Assembly: GCA_014191195.1 (NCBI GenBank)
Contig: BJGZ01000009.1
Location: forward strand, 30,258 to 94,257
DNA from: Chlorobiota bacterium
GTDB lineage: Bacteria > Bacteroidota > Ignavibacteria > Kapaibacteriales > UBA961
Direction of reading: 5' to 3'
DNA length: 64,000 nt
Below the pieces are notes generated by a model. The model searched no databases, was not told the DNA's origin, and saw nothing but the letters and a program-made list of their open reading frames with translations. Both the position numbers and the translations under genes were made by a program. Every line of letters begins with the position of its first letter. The stretch's first letter is position 1. Shown one piece after another: positions 16,244 through 26,301 of this stretch.

Positions 16244-19200
16244 ATGCGACGTTTGCTTCGTCTGGGTACCCTTCTATTAGCGATAATGCTAATGGCTGGG
16301 GCCAGTTATGCGCAAAAGCCGCGCGTACAGGTTTCCGGAAGGATAGCGGCAAATCATGTGCGCGTCTTTACAAAGGACTCTGTATATGAGGTTAGTGGCA
16401 CTTACATGATTGCCGGAACCCTGCTTATAGAGCCTGGAACCGAGGTCGTGTTTTTGGATAATGGAAGATTAATTGATTCAGTTGGCGGGAGACTTCTAGC
16501 CGACGGTGAAATGCAAGCTTCCTATACTAATGCAGCGCCGGGTGTTGGTGTTCCTTATAACTCTTGGAGTTATTTCACCAGACCTAATGTAGTTAGTGTA
16601 AACACTAAACAAGAATTAACAGTTGCAGCTGGAAAGCGCAATATTGTATTCAACTTAGTTGTAGATACAGTAAAACGTAAGATTGTTAACCTAAAAAATA
16701 TGGTTGACGGATCTGAAAATTCTGTTTATAATTCTGAAGGTGATGCTGGATATGTTGTTTCACCAGAAAAAGCAATGATGTATTTGATGTCAAGGCTATA
16801 TTCTGATGATGACATTGTTCGTTTTTCACCTTGGAGAAGAGCTGGTGGTTTAACACCAGATATTTCTCGTGGTAAAATTGTTTTCCGTGGTCAAGCTGTT
16901 AATGACTATTCACGTGAATGGGGTCATATTATAGTATTACCTGGAGCAAGAGCAGCATACTTTAGAAATGTAGTATTTCAAGATTTCCGCAAGGATACAA
17001 CTGTTGACAATCGTGGCTATTATGATACAGCCACTGTTGCACCAGGTGTTAAAGCTGCAATTAGCCAATTAAATAAAGATATTCTTAAACTAACAAATGG
17101 TGCTGGTGGTGCTTTAACATCATTTTCAGCACGTACTTGGTTAGTTGATTGTGAATTCAAAAATAATATGGCACGTTTTCGTGCAGGTGCTCTTCAAATG
17201 GTTCAACCACCATTTGGTGTAGATGCATATCCTGATACAACAGGTATTGGTATTGGTTATTATATGTTGGATAAAAATCCAAACATTACTAATCCAGATG
17301 GTACCTTATTAGGTTATCAAGGTGGAGGATATTTTGATACCACTGATTTCCGTAAGATCAATTCAAGAATATTAAAATTAGATGAATTGGATATTGATGC
17401 AGTTCCTTCAACAGAACCAACAATATCTAAAAATAATGCAGCACGCCAAAGTGTAGACGATCCTCGTATCGGTGTACTTCTTGGCCGTGTTCGTCGTTTA
17501 ACATTTGATAATAATCGCGTTCTTGTAGCTTTAGTAGATACATTAAAGACAGGTACTCGCCGAGTATTGGTTGATGATACATCACGTATTGTTCCTTTAG
17601 ATTATGATGGAGCTAATATTAGTGATTGGAAAAACCAAGCATTTGGTGGAGCGATGTATATCGGTGGACGTTTTACAGATGAATATAGAAAGATTGAAAT
17701 TGGTTTAGGCGTTAATGACTCTATAAGAGTTGATGGTTCTAATCCATTTGCAAAAATTCGTTTTAATGAAAAAGACTTTGTAAAATTTATAAATAACAAA
17801 GTTGTAAATCGTCAAGATGGATTGTTATCAAGAGGTGCTAAAGGCGGTGCTTTATATATAGGTGCTTATACATCTGTTATTATAAATGGAGAGTTTAGAA
17901 ATAACTCTGCAACAACGCCATATTTACTTCCAAAAAACAGTGCAGATTATGCTTTAGGTGGTGCTATTTTCCACGAGAATTCTTTATGTCGTCTACAAGT
18001 ACGTGGCTCTTCAGTTCAAGGAACAGACTTTGTTAATAACAGAGCAAGTTCTGGTGGAGCTATCTATGTTGATGGTAATACAGATTCTACATTTTCACCA
18101 ATAATTGGTGGATCTGATTTAAACAGACCCCTAATTCGTGACTATGGCCGTAGAATTAACTTTGAAAATAATGCTGCATTAGCACATGGTGGAGCAATAT
18201 TTACAAAAAGAAATATGACAGTATACGGTGCTGGTGGATTTATAAATGATTTACCTCTTGCACAGTCATATGGTCCTGGATTTAGCATTAACTTCTTGAG
18301 AAACCGCGCAGGTTATTCAGGTGGTGCTGTTGCAATTCATTTACCTAGTATCGAACCTCCTGTTCCTGCTTCACAAAGAGTTTGCCGTTTTGTACGTGCA
18401 GATTTCCGTGAAAATGTTGTAGGACAAATTGGTATTAACCCAACCATAGAAGAACAAAAATTCATTCGTGGTGGTGGTGGTATTTATTCAATGAATGCAG
18501 ATTTGAATCTAGTTAAAGCAGTATTGTTTGAAAACAATAAAGCATTAAGTTCAAATGGTGGTGCTATTGCAATGGTTCATCCAAGAACTTCATCTGACCG
18601 TCTATTTATATCAGATGCTGATTTCTTTGTTATTAATCCAAATAATGGTGTTATCGATAGAGCATCATTTATTGCAACAGACTCTATCTTTAATAATAAG
18701 CAAGTTTCAGCAGTTCCTGCTGATGTAAGAATGTTGACACGATTTATAAATAATTCTGCAGATATTAATCCAGATCCATCATTGATGGGTACAGGTACAA
18801 CACAAAGTGCAGCGAATTATGTAGATATTAAGCGTTATCATCCAGGTTATATAGTAAATGCTACAAGAGCTGGTTTACGTGAAAATGGTGTTGGTTTAGG
18901 TGGTGCTATCTATGTTTTAGATAGTGTTACAAGCAACAGAGCTTTCCGTGATGATACAATCTTCTTTAACCGTGTAAGAATTCAAAATAACATGGCTTAT
19001 ACTGGTGCAGCATTGTATTCAGATAACTTTAATTTACGTTTCTTGTTCCAACGTTCATTAATTACAGGTAATGAAGCAACCTCAACAGTTGGTACTTCAG
19101 AAGATGTAATTGGTGGTCCATATATTAATCCAAGTCATCCTGCATCAAGCGATTTAGCTAGTGCAATTTTATATGGTGAAATTATTGGCCCTGGTTATAA

Positions 19201-22200
19201 CTCATTCAAACTACAAGCAAATCCTACATTAGTAGATCAAGCTAGACATGATGCAACTAAAGTTGATATCACAAATGGTTCTACTTCAGGTAATTCATTC
19301 TACGATAATAAAGCTCGTTTCTTAATTAGGCTACCAGATGCTGCTAATACTAAAGGTACATTAGCAGGTGGATTTGGAACAGGTATTGGTGGTGTTGATA
19401 CATTACGTGGTAATTATTGGGGCAAAACAGAAGCCAATGTTACTACAGTATTAAATACTTTACAACCAGGTTTCAGTTATGGTGGTATTCAAGAAACATT
19501 CTTTGTACGTGGCAATGGTGCAACACATTTACGCTTTATCAATAAAGCAGCTGGTACATATATAAATCTAACTGAGCAAGGTCCATTTGAATATAATGGT
19601 ACTAATGCTCCAGGTAGAGTTGGTTTAGATTATGCATATAAGCCATTAACAGTAGGAACAATTCCTGATACATTGTTAATGCAAGGTTTAGTATATGATA
19701 TCTTTGATAAAGGTACAGATATTAATACTGCAGATTATTCAAACCGTAGAATGTCTCCAATCGAAGACTTTGCAGTTGGTATTCCAGCAAATCTTCAATT
19801 ATATCCAACAAGTGGTACACAATCTTCTGGAAAACAAATTCGTAGAACAACACGCGATCCATTCGCAACAGATTCTATGAACTATTCTACAGATAAAGAA
19901 AATCTCTTGTGGAGATCAATGCGCAAATTACAATCAGAATTTGCTATCGATCAAAGAACAAATGAATATACTCATCCTATTGGTTATCCATTATTCTTAG
20001 AAGCACGCGCAGCATATAATGGTGCAGATGCTAATCAATCTAATGATGATGCCTTATCATTAAATGAATCTGTATTCTTTGTTATTAATGATTCTACTGG
20101 CGACTTTATCCGTATGAATATGCGTCAAATGACAGATATTCCTACAAAAGATAATGATAATGTATATCCTCGTGAATATCTACGTGGTCGTGTCGATTTT
20201 GTAGCTGACTCTTCAACAAGAACAGGTACAACATCACGTGTTCGTAGAAACTATGAAAGTCTTGCAAATTATGGTGGTACTAATTCATTATTACCAGCTA
20301 TTGCAGACAATGCAGTTCGTGAAGATAGCTCAGCATTAGCAGGAAGAAGATATGAAATGGAATTCTCTGGTAATCAATTGGTTTATGATAATAACAATAA
20401 TGTTGTTTATTCAAATCGTTCAGATTTACCAGCATCAGTAAAGAATGGTACTAATAATAAGGTTACTTATTTCGCTGGTGAAAAGTTCAGAACACTACCT
20501 GTAAGACCTACTGATTATGTACGTGTTGTTTCACGTACAACATTGTGGAGAGAAGGTGTTGATGCTGCTATTGCAAAAGGTGTTGGTTTCCGTGTTGGAA
20601 GTACAGTAGCTCCTCCAGTATTTACTGGTACAAAGGTGACTGTAGAAAATCCAAATGTAAGCCCACAGTACATAAGCTCCTTCAAAAACAAAGTATTTGT
20701 TAATGAAGATATAAGTTATAATCGTGCTCCAAATAGCAATAATAAAGGTCGTGATACACTATTTGTTATTACAGCTATTGATTCTAATAAGTTTTATGAT
20801 CCACGTTGGGCATTAGACATTGATGCGAACGGTAATGTTAGAACTGATAAAGTATTAAAGGAATACAATCAATTAGAATATACATGGTTCCCATTATTCC
20901 AAAATCCTAATGGTTCATTTACACCAGATAATGGATCTACTAAATTAACAGCATTACGCCGTTGGATGAAAGCTGACACAGTATGGCCATATATTAAGAG
21001 AACTTCTCATCCATATTATGGTGCTACAGGACGTATCGAATTAAAAGGTAAGCCTTCTAATCCATATGTAGTTCCTGGTGGTGAGTTTGTTGAAGTTTCT
21101 GCACGTAATTATGCTCCTACATATCGTTCTGCTGATGCTTTAAATAGCATTATACTTGCTGATTCAGCATTTAAGAAAAGTATTTTAGGTTCATATTTAA
21201 CAGATCCTTCTAAACTAGAAGAAACATTCCAAAAAGAAATTGTTTCAAAGTTTATCTATCTATATCCTTCTTATTTCCATGCTCAAGCTTATGATTCACC
21301 AAATAATGCACGTTATTTGAATCAAGATACAATTGACTTTGGTAATAATGGAAAAATCACATATCGTTTCTCAGTTCATGTAATTGATAGTGTTCCTGTA
21401 TATTTGACAACAACACAAACAAGTGCTAATTGTCCTATTGCTGGTGCAAATCAAAATCTATTTGTTGCTAATGTTACAGATAAACTTCGTTTCTTTGTTG
21501 ACATGAATACAGATGATGAAAAAGAAGATTCAGTTGCACAGAATAATGAAGGATGGGATTTCCGATATGGAAGAACATCATATTCATTCTTATCAAAAAC
21601 AATTCGTCCTTCTGATGACACATCTAGTGATGAACTTTCAATGGTACGTCCAAATTGGTTAACAGAAAAGTATTATTTCAAAGATGCAAGTGATACTCAA
21701 GTAGATGCATTTGCTTATGACTTTACAACATATGGTGTTTTAAATGTTCGTATTCCTAGAGCAGAAGCTTTAGCATTACTAAAGCCAGGTGCAAATGTTG
21801 ATCAACCACACGGTGCATTAAATACTGATTCAATGATGACAATCGTAGTAAATGATGGACATTCAGGTGTTAGTTATTTAACGAAAAGAATCTTTATTAA
21901 TGTTTCACCAACAATAACTAATCAAAATCCATTACCAACAGCTAAAGAAGGTGTGGATTATAATCCAGCACTTTTAGATCCAGCAAAAGGAATTACATAT
22001 GAAGATCCTAACTTTGGTCAGGAACAAACATTTGAATTAATTTATGCTGCTGAGACACGCGATAGTATTGCAAAAGATCCATGCTTCCCTGAAGCAGGCT
22101 ACTGGAATTTGAAAGACATCAAAGTTACACCAAACTGGTTGCACATTAATCCTAAGAGCGGTTTATTATCTGGTAATCCAGGTGTTAAAGATGCTCCACG

Positions 22201-23524
22201 TAAAATTGCAACAGGTAATCCTGATACTGTTACAGTATTAATTACAGACAAAGGTGGTTTAACAGATCTTAAGACTTTGGTATTAGAAGTTGATAGTACA
22301 AATCATGCACCAAGAGCGAAAGCTTCTCCATCAATACGTTGTATTGCTAATGGTGTCGATTATATCGATAGTATGATTGTATCTGATATTGACTTATTAC
22401 GTCAAGAACCAAATGAAGGCAAAGAAGTTATCAAAATTTCTATTGATCCTCCAATTGGAAACGTAACTGTTGAGCCTTCTGAAATCAAAGGTTCAGTAGC
22501 TGATACAAATGCTGCAATGAATAATAACATTATCATCAAGTCAAAAGGAGTATTAAATATTCCTGCAAACTTGATCAATAATGGTAAAGTTACTATAAGA
22601 GTTAAGTTTGATGACGGTGATACAGTTACATATACTGAGTATAAAGTAAATGTATCAGATGTTACAGACTTTACTACAACAATTAGAGTAGAAAATTCAC
22701 TTGGTGCATTCCAAGATCTATACTTCGGTACAGCTAGAAATGCAACTACAGGTGAAAAATTACCTGATGAAGGTAAGTTAGACGCTAACTACTGTGAATT
22801 TGAATTACCTCCATTCCCACCAACAGATGTGTTTGATGCTCGTTGGACTATCGTTAAAACTAACGGTATTCATAGAAACATCTTCCCAACTGCAATTAAA
22901 GGTGATTCAACTAGATCTATTTACAAAGGTCGTTTCCAAGCTGGAGCTGAATTAGGTAATACATCGCCTACATTCCCTGTGAAACTTAAGTGGAAAAAAT
23001 CAACAGTACCTACTCGTAGAGATGCTGTTAAAAATCCAAGTGGTGGATCATGGAGAATTATGGATGGTGGATCATTTAACTACTTCCAAGTAGACATGGC
23101 AACAGGTTCAGGTAAGAAGAGTGAATTAATCGATACATCATCAAGCGGAGATGAATATACAATCTCTATCAAGCAAGATGTAGTTAATTCATTTGTTATC
23201 TTATACGATCATGCAAGTAATGTAAATGAAGATCAACCAACATCAGTTATGGGTCAATCAATTGTTTCTGAAGCAGTACCAAATCCTGCAAATGAAACAG
23301 TAAACTTTAGCATTACATCTTCAAGAGAAAATGTTGAAGTTCAGATTTATGACATGCTTGGTAACTTAGTAAACCGCTTCAATAGCGATCTTACAATTGG
23401 AACATCTATTGTTTCTTGGAATACAAATGATGCAAGTGGAAAACCAGTTGCAACAGGCGTATACAATGTAAGATTAACTGTTGGATCAGATATAATTAAC
23501 AGAAATGTAGTAGTAGCAAGATAA
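16244..23524 (+). CDS. Giant T9SS-secreted protein with Pmp-like beta-helix repeats
   Basis: A 2426-residue surface protein. The start at 16244 is chosen because it has GGAGGT four bases upstream and opens into a signal peptide (MRRLLRLGTLLLAIMLMAGASYAQ). Residues about 285-930 contain repeated FxNN...GGA[IVL] units (FENNAALAHGGAIF, FVNNRASSGGAIYV, FENNKALSSNGGAIAM), the signature of chlamydial Pmp proteins, and should form a right-handed beta-helix. Near residues 1900-2030 is a putative Ig domain (PNWLHINPKSGLLSGNPG). Residues about 2140-2325 form a module also found in two downstream proteins. The C-terminal 85 residues are a type A sorting domain (VPNPANETVNFSI, then VQIYDMLGNLV and GVYNVRLTV). 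Arg is mostly CGT, suggesting high expression. Likely an adhesin or surface-layer component. Confidence 0.85.
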   Translation: MRRLLRLGTLLLAIMLMAGASYAQKPRVQVSGRIAANHVRVFTKDSVYEVSGTYMIAGTLLIEPGTEVVFLDNGRLIDSVGGRLLADGEMQASYTNAAPGVGVPYNSWSYFTRPNVVSVNTKQELTVAAGKRNIVFNLVVDTVKRKIVNLKNMVDGSENSVYNSEGDAGYVVSPEKAMMYLMSRLYSDDDIVRFSPWRRAGGLTPDISRGKIVFRGQAVNDYSREWGHIIVLPGARAAYFRNVVFQDFRKDTTVDNRGYYDTATVAPGVKAAISQLNKDILKLTNGAGGALTSFSARTWLVDCEFKNNMARFRAGALQMVQPPFGVDAYPDTTGIGIGYYMLDKNPNITNPDGTLLGYQGGGYFDTTDFRKINSRILKLDELDIDAVPSTEPTISKNNAARQSVDDPRIGVLLGRVRRLTFDNNRVLVALVDTLKTGTRRVLVDDTSRIVPLDYDGANISDWKNQAFGGAMYIGGRFTDEYRKIEIGLGVNDSIRVDGSNPFAKIRFNEKDFVKFINNKVVNRQDGLLSRGAKGGALYIGAYTSVIINGEFRNNSATTPYLLPKNSADYALGGAIFHENSLCRLQVRGSSVQGTDFVNNRASSGGAIYVDGNTDSTFSPIIGGSDLNRPLIRDYGRRINFENNAALAHGGAIFTKRNMTVYGAGGFINDLPLAQSYGPGFSINFLRNRAGYSGGAVAIHLPSIEPPVPASQRVCRFVRADFRENVVGQIGINPTIEEQKFIRGGGGIYSMNADLNLVKAVLFENNKALSSNGGAIAMVHPRTSSDRLFISDADFFVINPNNGVIDRASFIATDSIFNNKQVSAVPADVRMLTRFINNSADINPDPSLMGTGTTQSAANYVDIKRYHPGYIVNATRAGLRENGVGLGGAIYVLDSVTSNRAFRDDTIFFNRVRIQNNMAYTGAALYSDNFNLRFLFQRSLITGNEATSTVGTSEDVIGGPYINPSHPASSDLASAILYGEIIGPGYNSFKLQANPTLVDQARHDATKVDITNGSTSGNSFYDNKARFLIRLPDAANTKGTLAGGFGTGIGGVDTLRGNYWGKTEANVTTVLNTLQPGFSYGGIQETFFVRGNGATHLRFINKAAGTYINLTEQGPFEYNGTNAPGRVGLDYAYKPLTVGTIPDTLLMQGLVYDIFDKGTDINTADYSNRRMSPIEDFAVGIPANLQLYPTSGTQSSGKQIRRTTRDPFATDSMNYSTDKENLLWRSMRKLQSEFAIDQRTNEYTHPIGYPLFLEARAAYNGADANQSNDDALSLNESVFFVINDSTGDFIRMNMRQMTDIPTKDNDNVYPREYLRGRVDFVADSSTRTGTTSRVRRNYESLANYGGTNSLLPAIADNAVREDSSALAGRRYEMEFSGNQLVYDNNNNVVYSNRSDLPASVKNGTNNKVTYFAGEKFRTLPVRPTDYVRVVSRTTLWREGVDAAIAKGVGFRVGSTVAPPVFTGTKVTVENPNVSPQYISSFKNKVFVNEDISYNRAPNSNNKGRDTLFVITAIDSNKFYDPRWALDIDANGNVRTDKVLKEYNQLEYTWFPLFQNPNGSFTPDNGSTKLTALRRWMKADTVWPYIKRTSHPYYGATGRIELKGKPSNPYVVPGGEFVEVSARNYAPTYRSADALNSIILADSAFKKSILGSYLTDPSKLEETFQKEIVSKFIYLYPSYFHAQAYDSPNNARYLNQDTIDFGNNGKITYRFSVHVIDSVPVYLTTTQTSANCPIAGANQNLFVANVTDKLRFFVDMNTDDEKEDSVAQNNEGWDFRYGRTSYSFLSKTIRPSDDTSSDELSMVRPNWLTEKYYFKDASDTQVDAFAYDFTTYGVLNVRIPRAEALALLKPGANVDQPHGALNTDSMMTIVVNDGHSGVSYLTKRIFINVSPTITNQNPLPTAKEGVDYNPALLDPAKGITYEDPNFGQEQTFELIYAAETRDSIAKDPCFPEAGYWNLKDIKVTPNWLHINPKSGLLSGNPGVKDAPRKIATGNPDTVTVLITDKGGLTDLKTLVLEVDSTNHAPRAKASPSIRCIANGVDYIDSMIVSDIDLLRQEPNEGKEVIKISIDPPIGNVTVEPSEIKGSVADTNAAMNNNIIIKSKGVLNIPANLINNGKVTIRVKFDDGDTVTYTEYKVNVSDVTDFTTTIRVENSLGAFQDLYFGTARNATTGEKLPDEGKLDANYCEFELPPFPPTDVFDARWTIVKTNGIHRNIFPTAIKGDSTRSIYKGRFQAGAELGNTSPTFPVKLKWKKSTVPTRRDAVKNPSGGSWRIMDGGSFNYFQVDMATGSGKKSELIDTSSSGDEYTISIKQDVVNSFVILYDHASNVNEDQPTSVMGQSIVSEAVPNPANETVNFSITSSRENVEVQIYDMLGNLVNRFNSDLTIGTSIVSWNTNDASGKPVATGVYNVRLTVGSDIINRNVVVAR
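17100..19060 (+). repeat. Chlamydial Pmp-like FxxN/GGA repeat block in the protein
   Basis: At least seven protein-level repeats of the pattern FxNN-x(5-8)-GGA[IVL] or a close variant, spaced 50-110 residues apart and spread over about 650 residues. DNA similarity between copies is low, so this is an old protein repeat, not a recent DNA duplication. Confidence 0.7.
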
Positions 23525-23535
23525 GATTTACGATT

Positions 23536-23570
23536 CTGTCATCCCGTAATAAAGCGGGATGACAGTTTTT
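23536..23570 (+). terminator. Perfect hairpin terminator or attenuator inside the secreted-protein run
   Basis: An 11-bp perfect stem, CTGTCATCCCG with CGGGATGACAG, an 8-base loop, then five T. It lies 11 bases after the giant gene's stop and ends only 16 bases before the next start codon, so the next gene needs read-through. It is notably GC-rich against its surroundings. Confidence 0.85.
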
Positions 23571-23586
23571 AATTAAGGAATATACA

Positions 23587-26292
23587 ATGAAAAATTTTAT
23601 ATCAAAATATACATCGTTGCTTGTTGCGCTTCTGCTAGCTTCTGCATTTCAGTATGCATCAGCACAACGAGTATATGATGAATTCGACGCTCCGACAGTT
23701 GTAGAGGGAAGACTATACATTGATTATGGTAAAACACCTGCTACACTTAGTGAGAGATTTTTGTCACCATATAATGTAAATTTAGAATATACAGAAAATG
23801 GTGCAGGAGCTATAGCTTTAGTTCCTAATGATAAAAAAGATGGTTATGTTTCACTAAAACTACCATTTACAATTCAATATGCAGGCTCAACATACCCTGC
23901 AACTACCGATATTTCAATATCAGTAAATGGATTTGTAGTATTTAATGCATTTCCGTCAAGCAATGGCTTAGATCCTATGGCATTATTCCGTGGTGATTCT
24001 TTAACAAGTGTAGTTGCTCCATATTGGGGTAATCATAATTACACAGATGGTACTGGTGGATTTTTGAAATCTGCTATTTCATATCAGATATCTGGATCTA
24101 TACCTAAGCGTAAATTGACAATTGAATGGAAAAATTTAAATGTTAATACAAAAAATGGTGTTGGTGATCCTACTAGCGTAGCGAATTTTCAAGTCTCATT
24201 TTATGAAAGAGATGTGCCAACAACAGTTGGTGTAAATTTAGCAGCAAATAATAAGGCTCCAGACATTGAATTTGCATATGGTGCATTTGGTGGTAATGGT
24301 AATATTTCACCAACAGCAATGAATGGCGCTTCGGTTGGTATTAATGGTGCTTCAGCTAAGCAATTTATGAATGGCTTAAGTTATTTAAATCCATCTTCAA
24401 CAACAACATCAATGAATACTACTACTTTTTGGCCAGTATCTGGAACAACAAGTAAAACTATTCGCTTTGAAACTTATCAACGTTCAACACCTATCAATCC
24501 TGATGATTTCTACTCAAGATTTACAATGGGATCAGACAGAGATGATGGGTATTATAAAGTTGATTTAAGTCGATTAAACTTTGATTTTACATTTGCTGGT
24601 TTAAAGCAAACAAATCTTTGGATAAATATCAATGGATATTCGACATTTTCAGATCCTGAAGTGTTTACACATATAGTTTCAGCAGATCCTAATGCATTGT
24701 ATATTAATAGTTCATCTTATCCATTTAATGTAGTAGCTCCATTCTGGGGTGACCACATTTATCGTCGTGGTGGTGAACAAGCAGTGCCAAGTTCTGCAGG
24801 ATTTTACTTAGGTTCTGAAATTTCTTATGTAGTAGTTGGTTCTTATCCAAATAGACGTTTAATTCTTCAATGGAAGAACTTAAATGTTAATGATAAGACA
24901 TTACCAAACTCAGTAGCTAATTTTCAAGCTGTATTTTATGAAGGTGTAGATGAAATCTATCCTTCAAATTATGCAGGTGGAATTGAATTTGCATATGGTG
25001 ATGTGGGTAATAATACATTAACTACCGCTAAAGCTATAAATGTTAAAGGTTCTTCAGTTGGTTTAAAAGGTAATTTAGGTGGTCTTTTACCTCCTAATGC
25101 TGATTTCATCAATGGTTTAACTTACAATAATATTAGAACTGCATTTTCATCAAAATTACTAACAGACGGATGGCGCCCAAGTGGTGGAGCATCATCTTCA
25201 GAAGGTCGTCGTATTTTCTTCCGTGCTATCCCACGCTATTATACAGCAGGTTGGGGTGACGGTGATGCTGATTTATCACAAATTAGAACAAGAAAACATA
25301 CAGGTCTTCAACAAAATCGTTTTGTTACTGTAAATGATGCAAGATTAATTATGCGTTGGTTAGTAAATGATTCTAAACTGACAAATGATTATAAAGTTGA
25401 TTCTATTCAATATGGTAATTCATATCATGCAGACGTAAATCACAATGGACGTTTCTATTATAGTACACGTACATTTGATGATCAAAGAGATACCTTAAGC
25501 TGGAGACGTCCAATTGACCGCGATACTTTTGGTACTCGTGTACGTTACGATTCTGTAGAAAGCTTATCTGGTTTGCCTGCTGATATTGGTCCATTGCGCT
25601 TAATCTATTTTGAAGCAACACCTTTAGATGCAGCTTATATCTTACATTACAATGCAGGTAGACTTCCATCATTACCATGGATATGGGACACAATTCCATC
25701 TTATGGTAAATCAGTTACTCCTGTATCTAATGGAATTTCATTTGGTAAGCCTTTTGTTTCTGCAGAAGGCAACAAAGTAGTTCCAGTATATGCAAATGCA
25801 AAAACAAATAATCCTTTCTCATTTAGTGTTACATTAAATGCAGAAGTAAAATCTGCTGAAACTTCTAATGAGGAATCAAGTAATATCATTACTAATGATT
25901 CTAAGACAGTTCATTTTGCTTCTTCAAGCATTACAGATATTACATCTCCAATTGCATTTATTACTGTAAACAATGTAAGTGATTTAAAAGCAACAACTAA
26001 AATTGTAAATGATATAGTATTAGGTAAAGAAATTATTGAAAATAATGATTTATCTAGTGTTATGGCTGCTTATCCTAATCCATTCGAAAATGAGATTATG
26101 GTAAATGTCCCAGCTGAATTCAAAGGTGGAATGTTAACAGTATCTGATGTTACAGGTAAAGTTATTTCAACAATGAATATCAATCAAGAAACAATGTTAA
26201 TAAATACATTCGCTGGTTACTCAGCAGGTGTATATACAATATCAATGGTTAATGGTTCACATACATCTAAATATGTAGTTGTAAAACGCTAA
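23587..26292 (+). CDS. T9SS-secreted protein with duplicated NIDO-like modules and a dockerin-like segment
   Basis: A 901-residue protein with a signal peptide (residues 1-26, ending ASAQ). Two homologous modules follow (about 84-285 and 318-521). Each runs from a beta-strand region through VVAPYWG or VVAPFWGDH, then LTIEWKNLNVN or LILQWKNLNVN, SVANFQ..FYE, and IEFAYG to FMNGLSY or FINGLTY. The APFW and following strands recall the NIDO domain. Residues about 555-630 look like a dockerin (GDGDADLSQ, FVTVNDARLIMRWLV, then HADVNHNGRFYY), with paired Asp/Asn calcium-loop-like segments. The C-terminus is a type A sorting domain (AAYPNPFENEIMVNV, GVYTISMVNG). AAGGA precedes the ATG. Probably displayed at the surface; the ligand is unknown. 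Confidence 0.82.
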   Translation: MKNFISKYTSLLVALLLASAFQYASAQRVYDEFDAPTVVEGRLYIDYGKTPATLSERFLSPYNVNLEYTENGAGAIALVPNDKKDGYVSLKLPFTIQYAGSTYPATTDISISVNGFVVFNAFPSSNGLDPMALFRGDSLTSVVAPYWGNHNYTDGTGGFLKSAISYQISGSIPKRKLTIEWKNLNVNTKNGVGDPTSVANFQVSFYERDVPTTVGVNLAANNKAPDIEFAYGAFGGNGNISPTAMNGASVGINGASAKQFMNGLSYLNPSSTTTSMNTTTFWPVSGTTSKTIRFETYQRSTPINPDDFYSRFTMGSDRDDGYYKVDLSRLNFDFTFAGLKQTNLWININGYSTFSDPEVFTHIVSADPNALYINSSSYPFNVVAPFWGDHIYRRGGEQAVPSSAGFYLGSEISYVVVGSYPNRRLILQWKNLNVNDKTLPNSVANFQAVFYEGVDEIYPSNYAGGIEFAYGDVGNNTLTTAKAINVKGSSVGLKGNLGGLLPPNADFINGLTYNNIRTAFSSKLLTDGWRPSGGASSSEGRRIFFRAIPRYYTAGWGDGDADLSQIRTRKHTGLQQNRFVTVNDARLIMRWLVNDSKLTNDYKVDSIQYGNSYHADVNHNGRFYYSTRTFDDQRDTLSWRRPIDRDTFGTRVRYDSVESLSGLPADIGPLRLIYFEATPLDAAYILHYNAGRLPSLPWIWDTIPSYGKSVTPVSNGISFGKPFVSAEGNKVVPVYANAKTNNPFSFSVTLNAEVKSAETSNEESSNIITNDSKTVHFASSSITDITSPIAFITVNNVSDLKATTKIVNDIVLGKEIIENNDLSSVMAAYPNPFENEIMVNVPAEFKGGMLTVSDVTGKVISTMNINQETMLINTFAGYSAGVYTISMVNGSHTSKYVVVKR

Positions 26293-26301
26293 TAATCGTT
26301 A

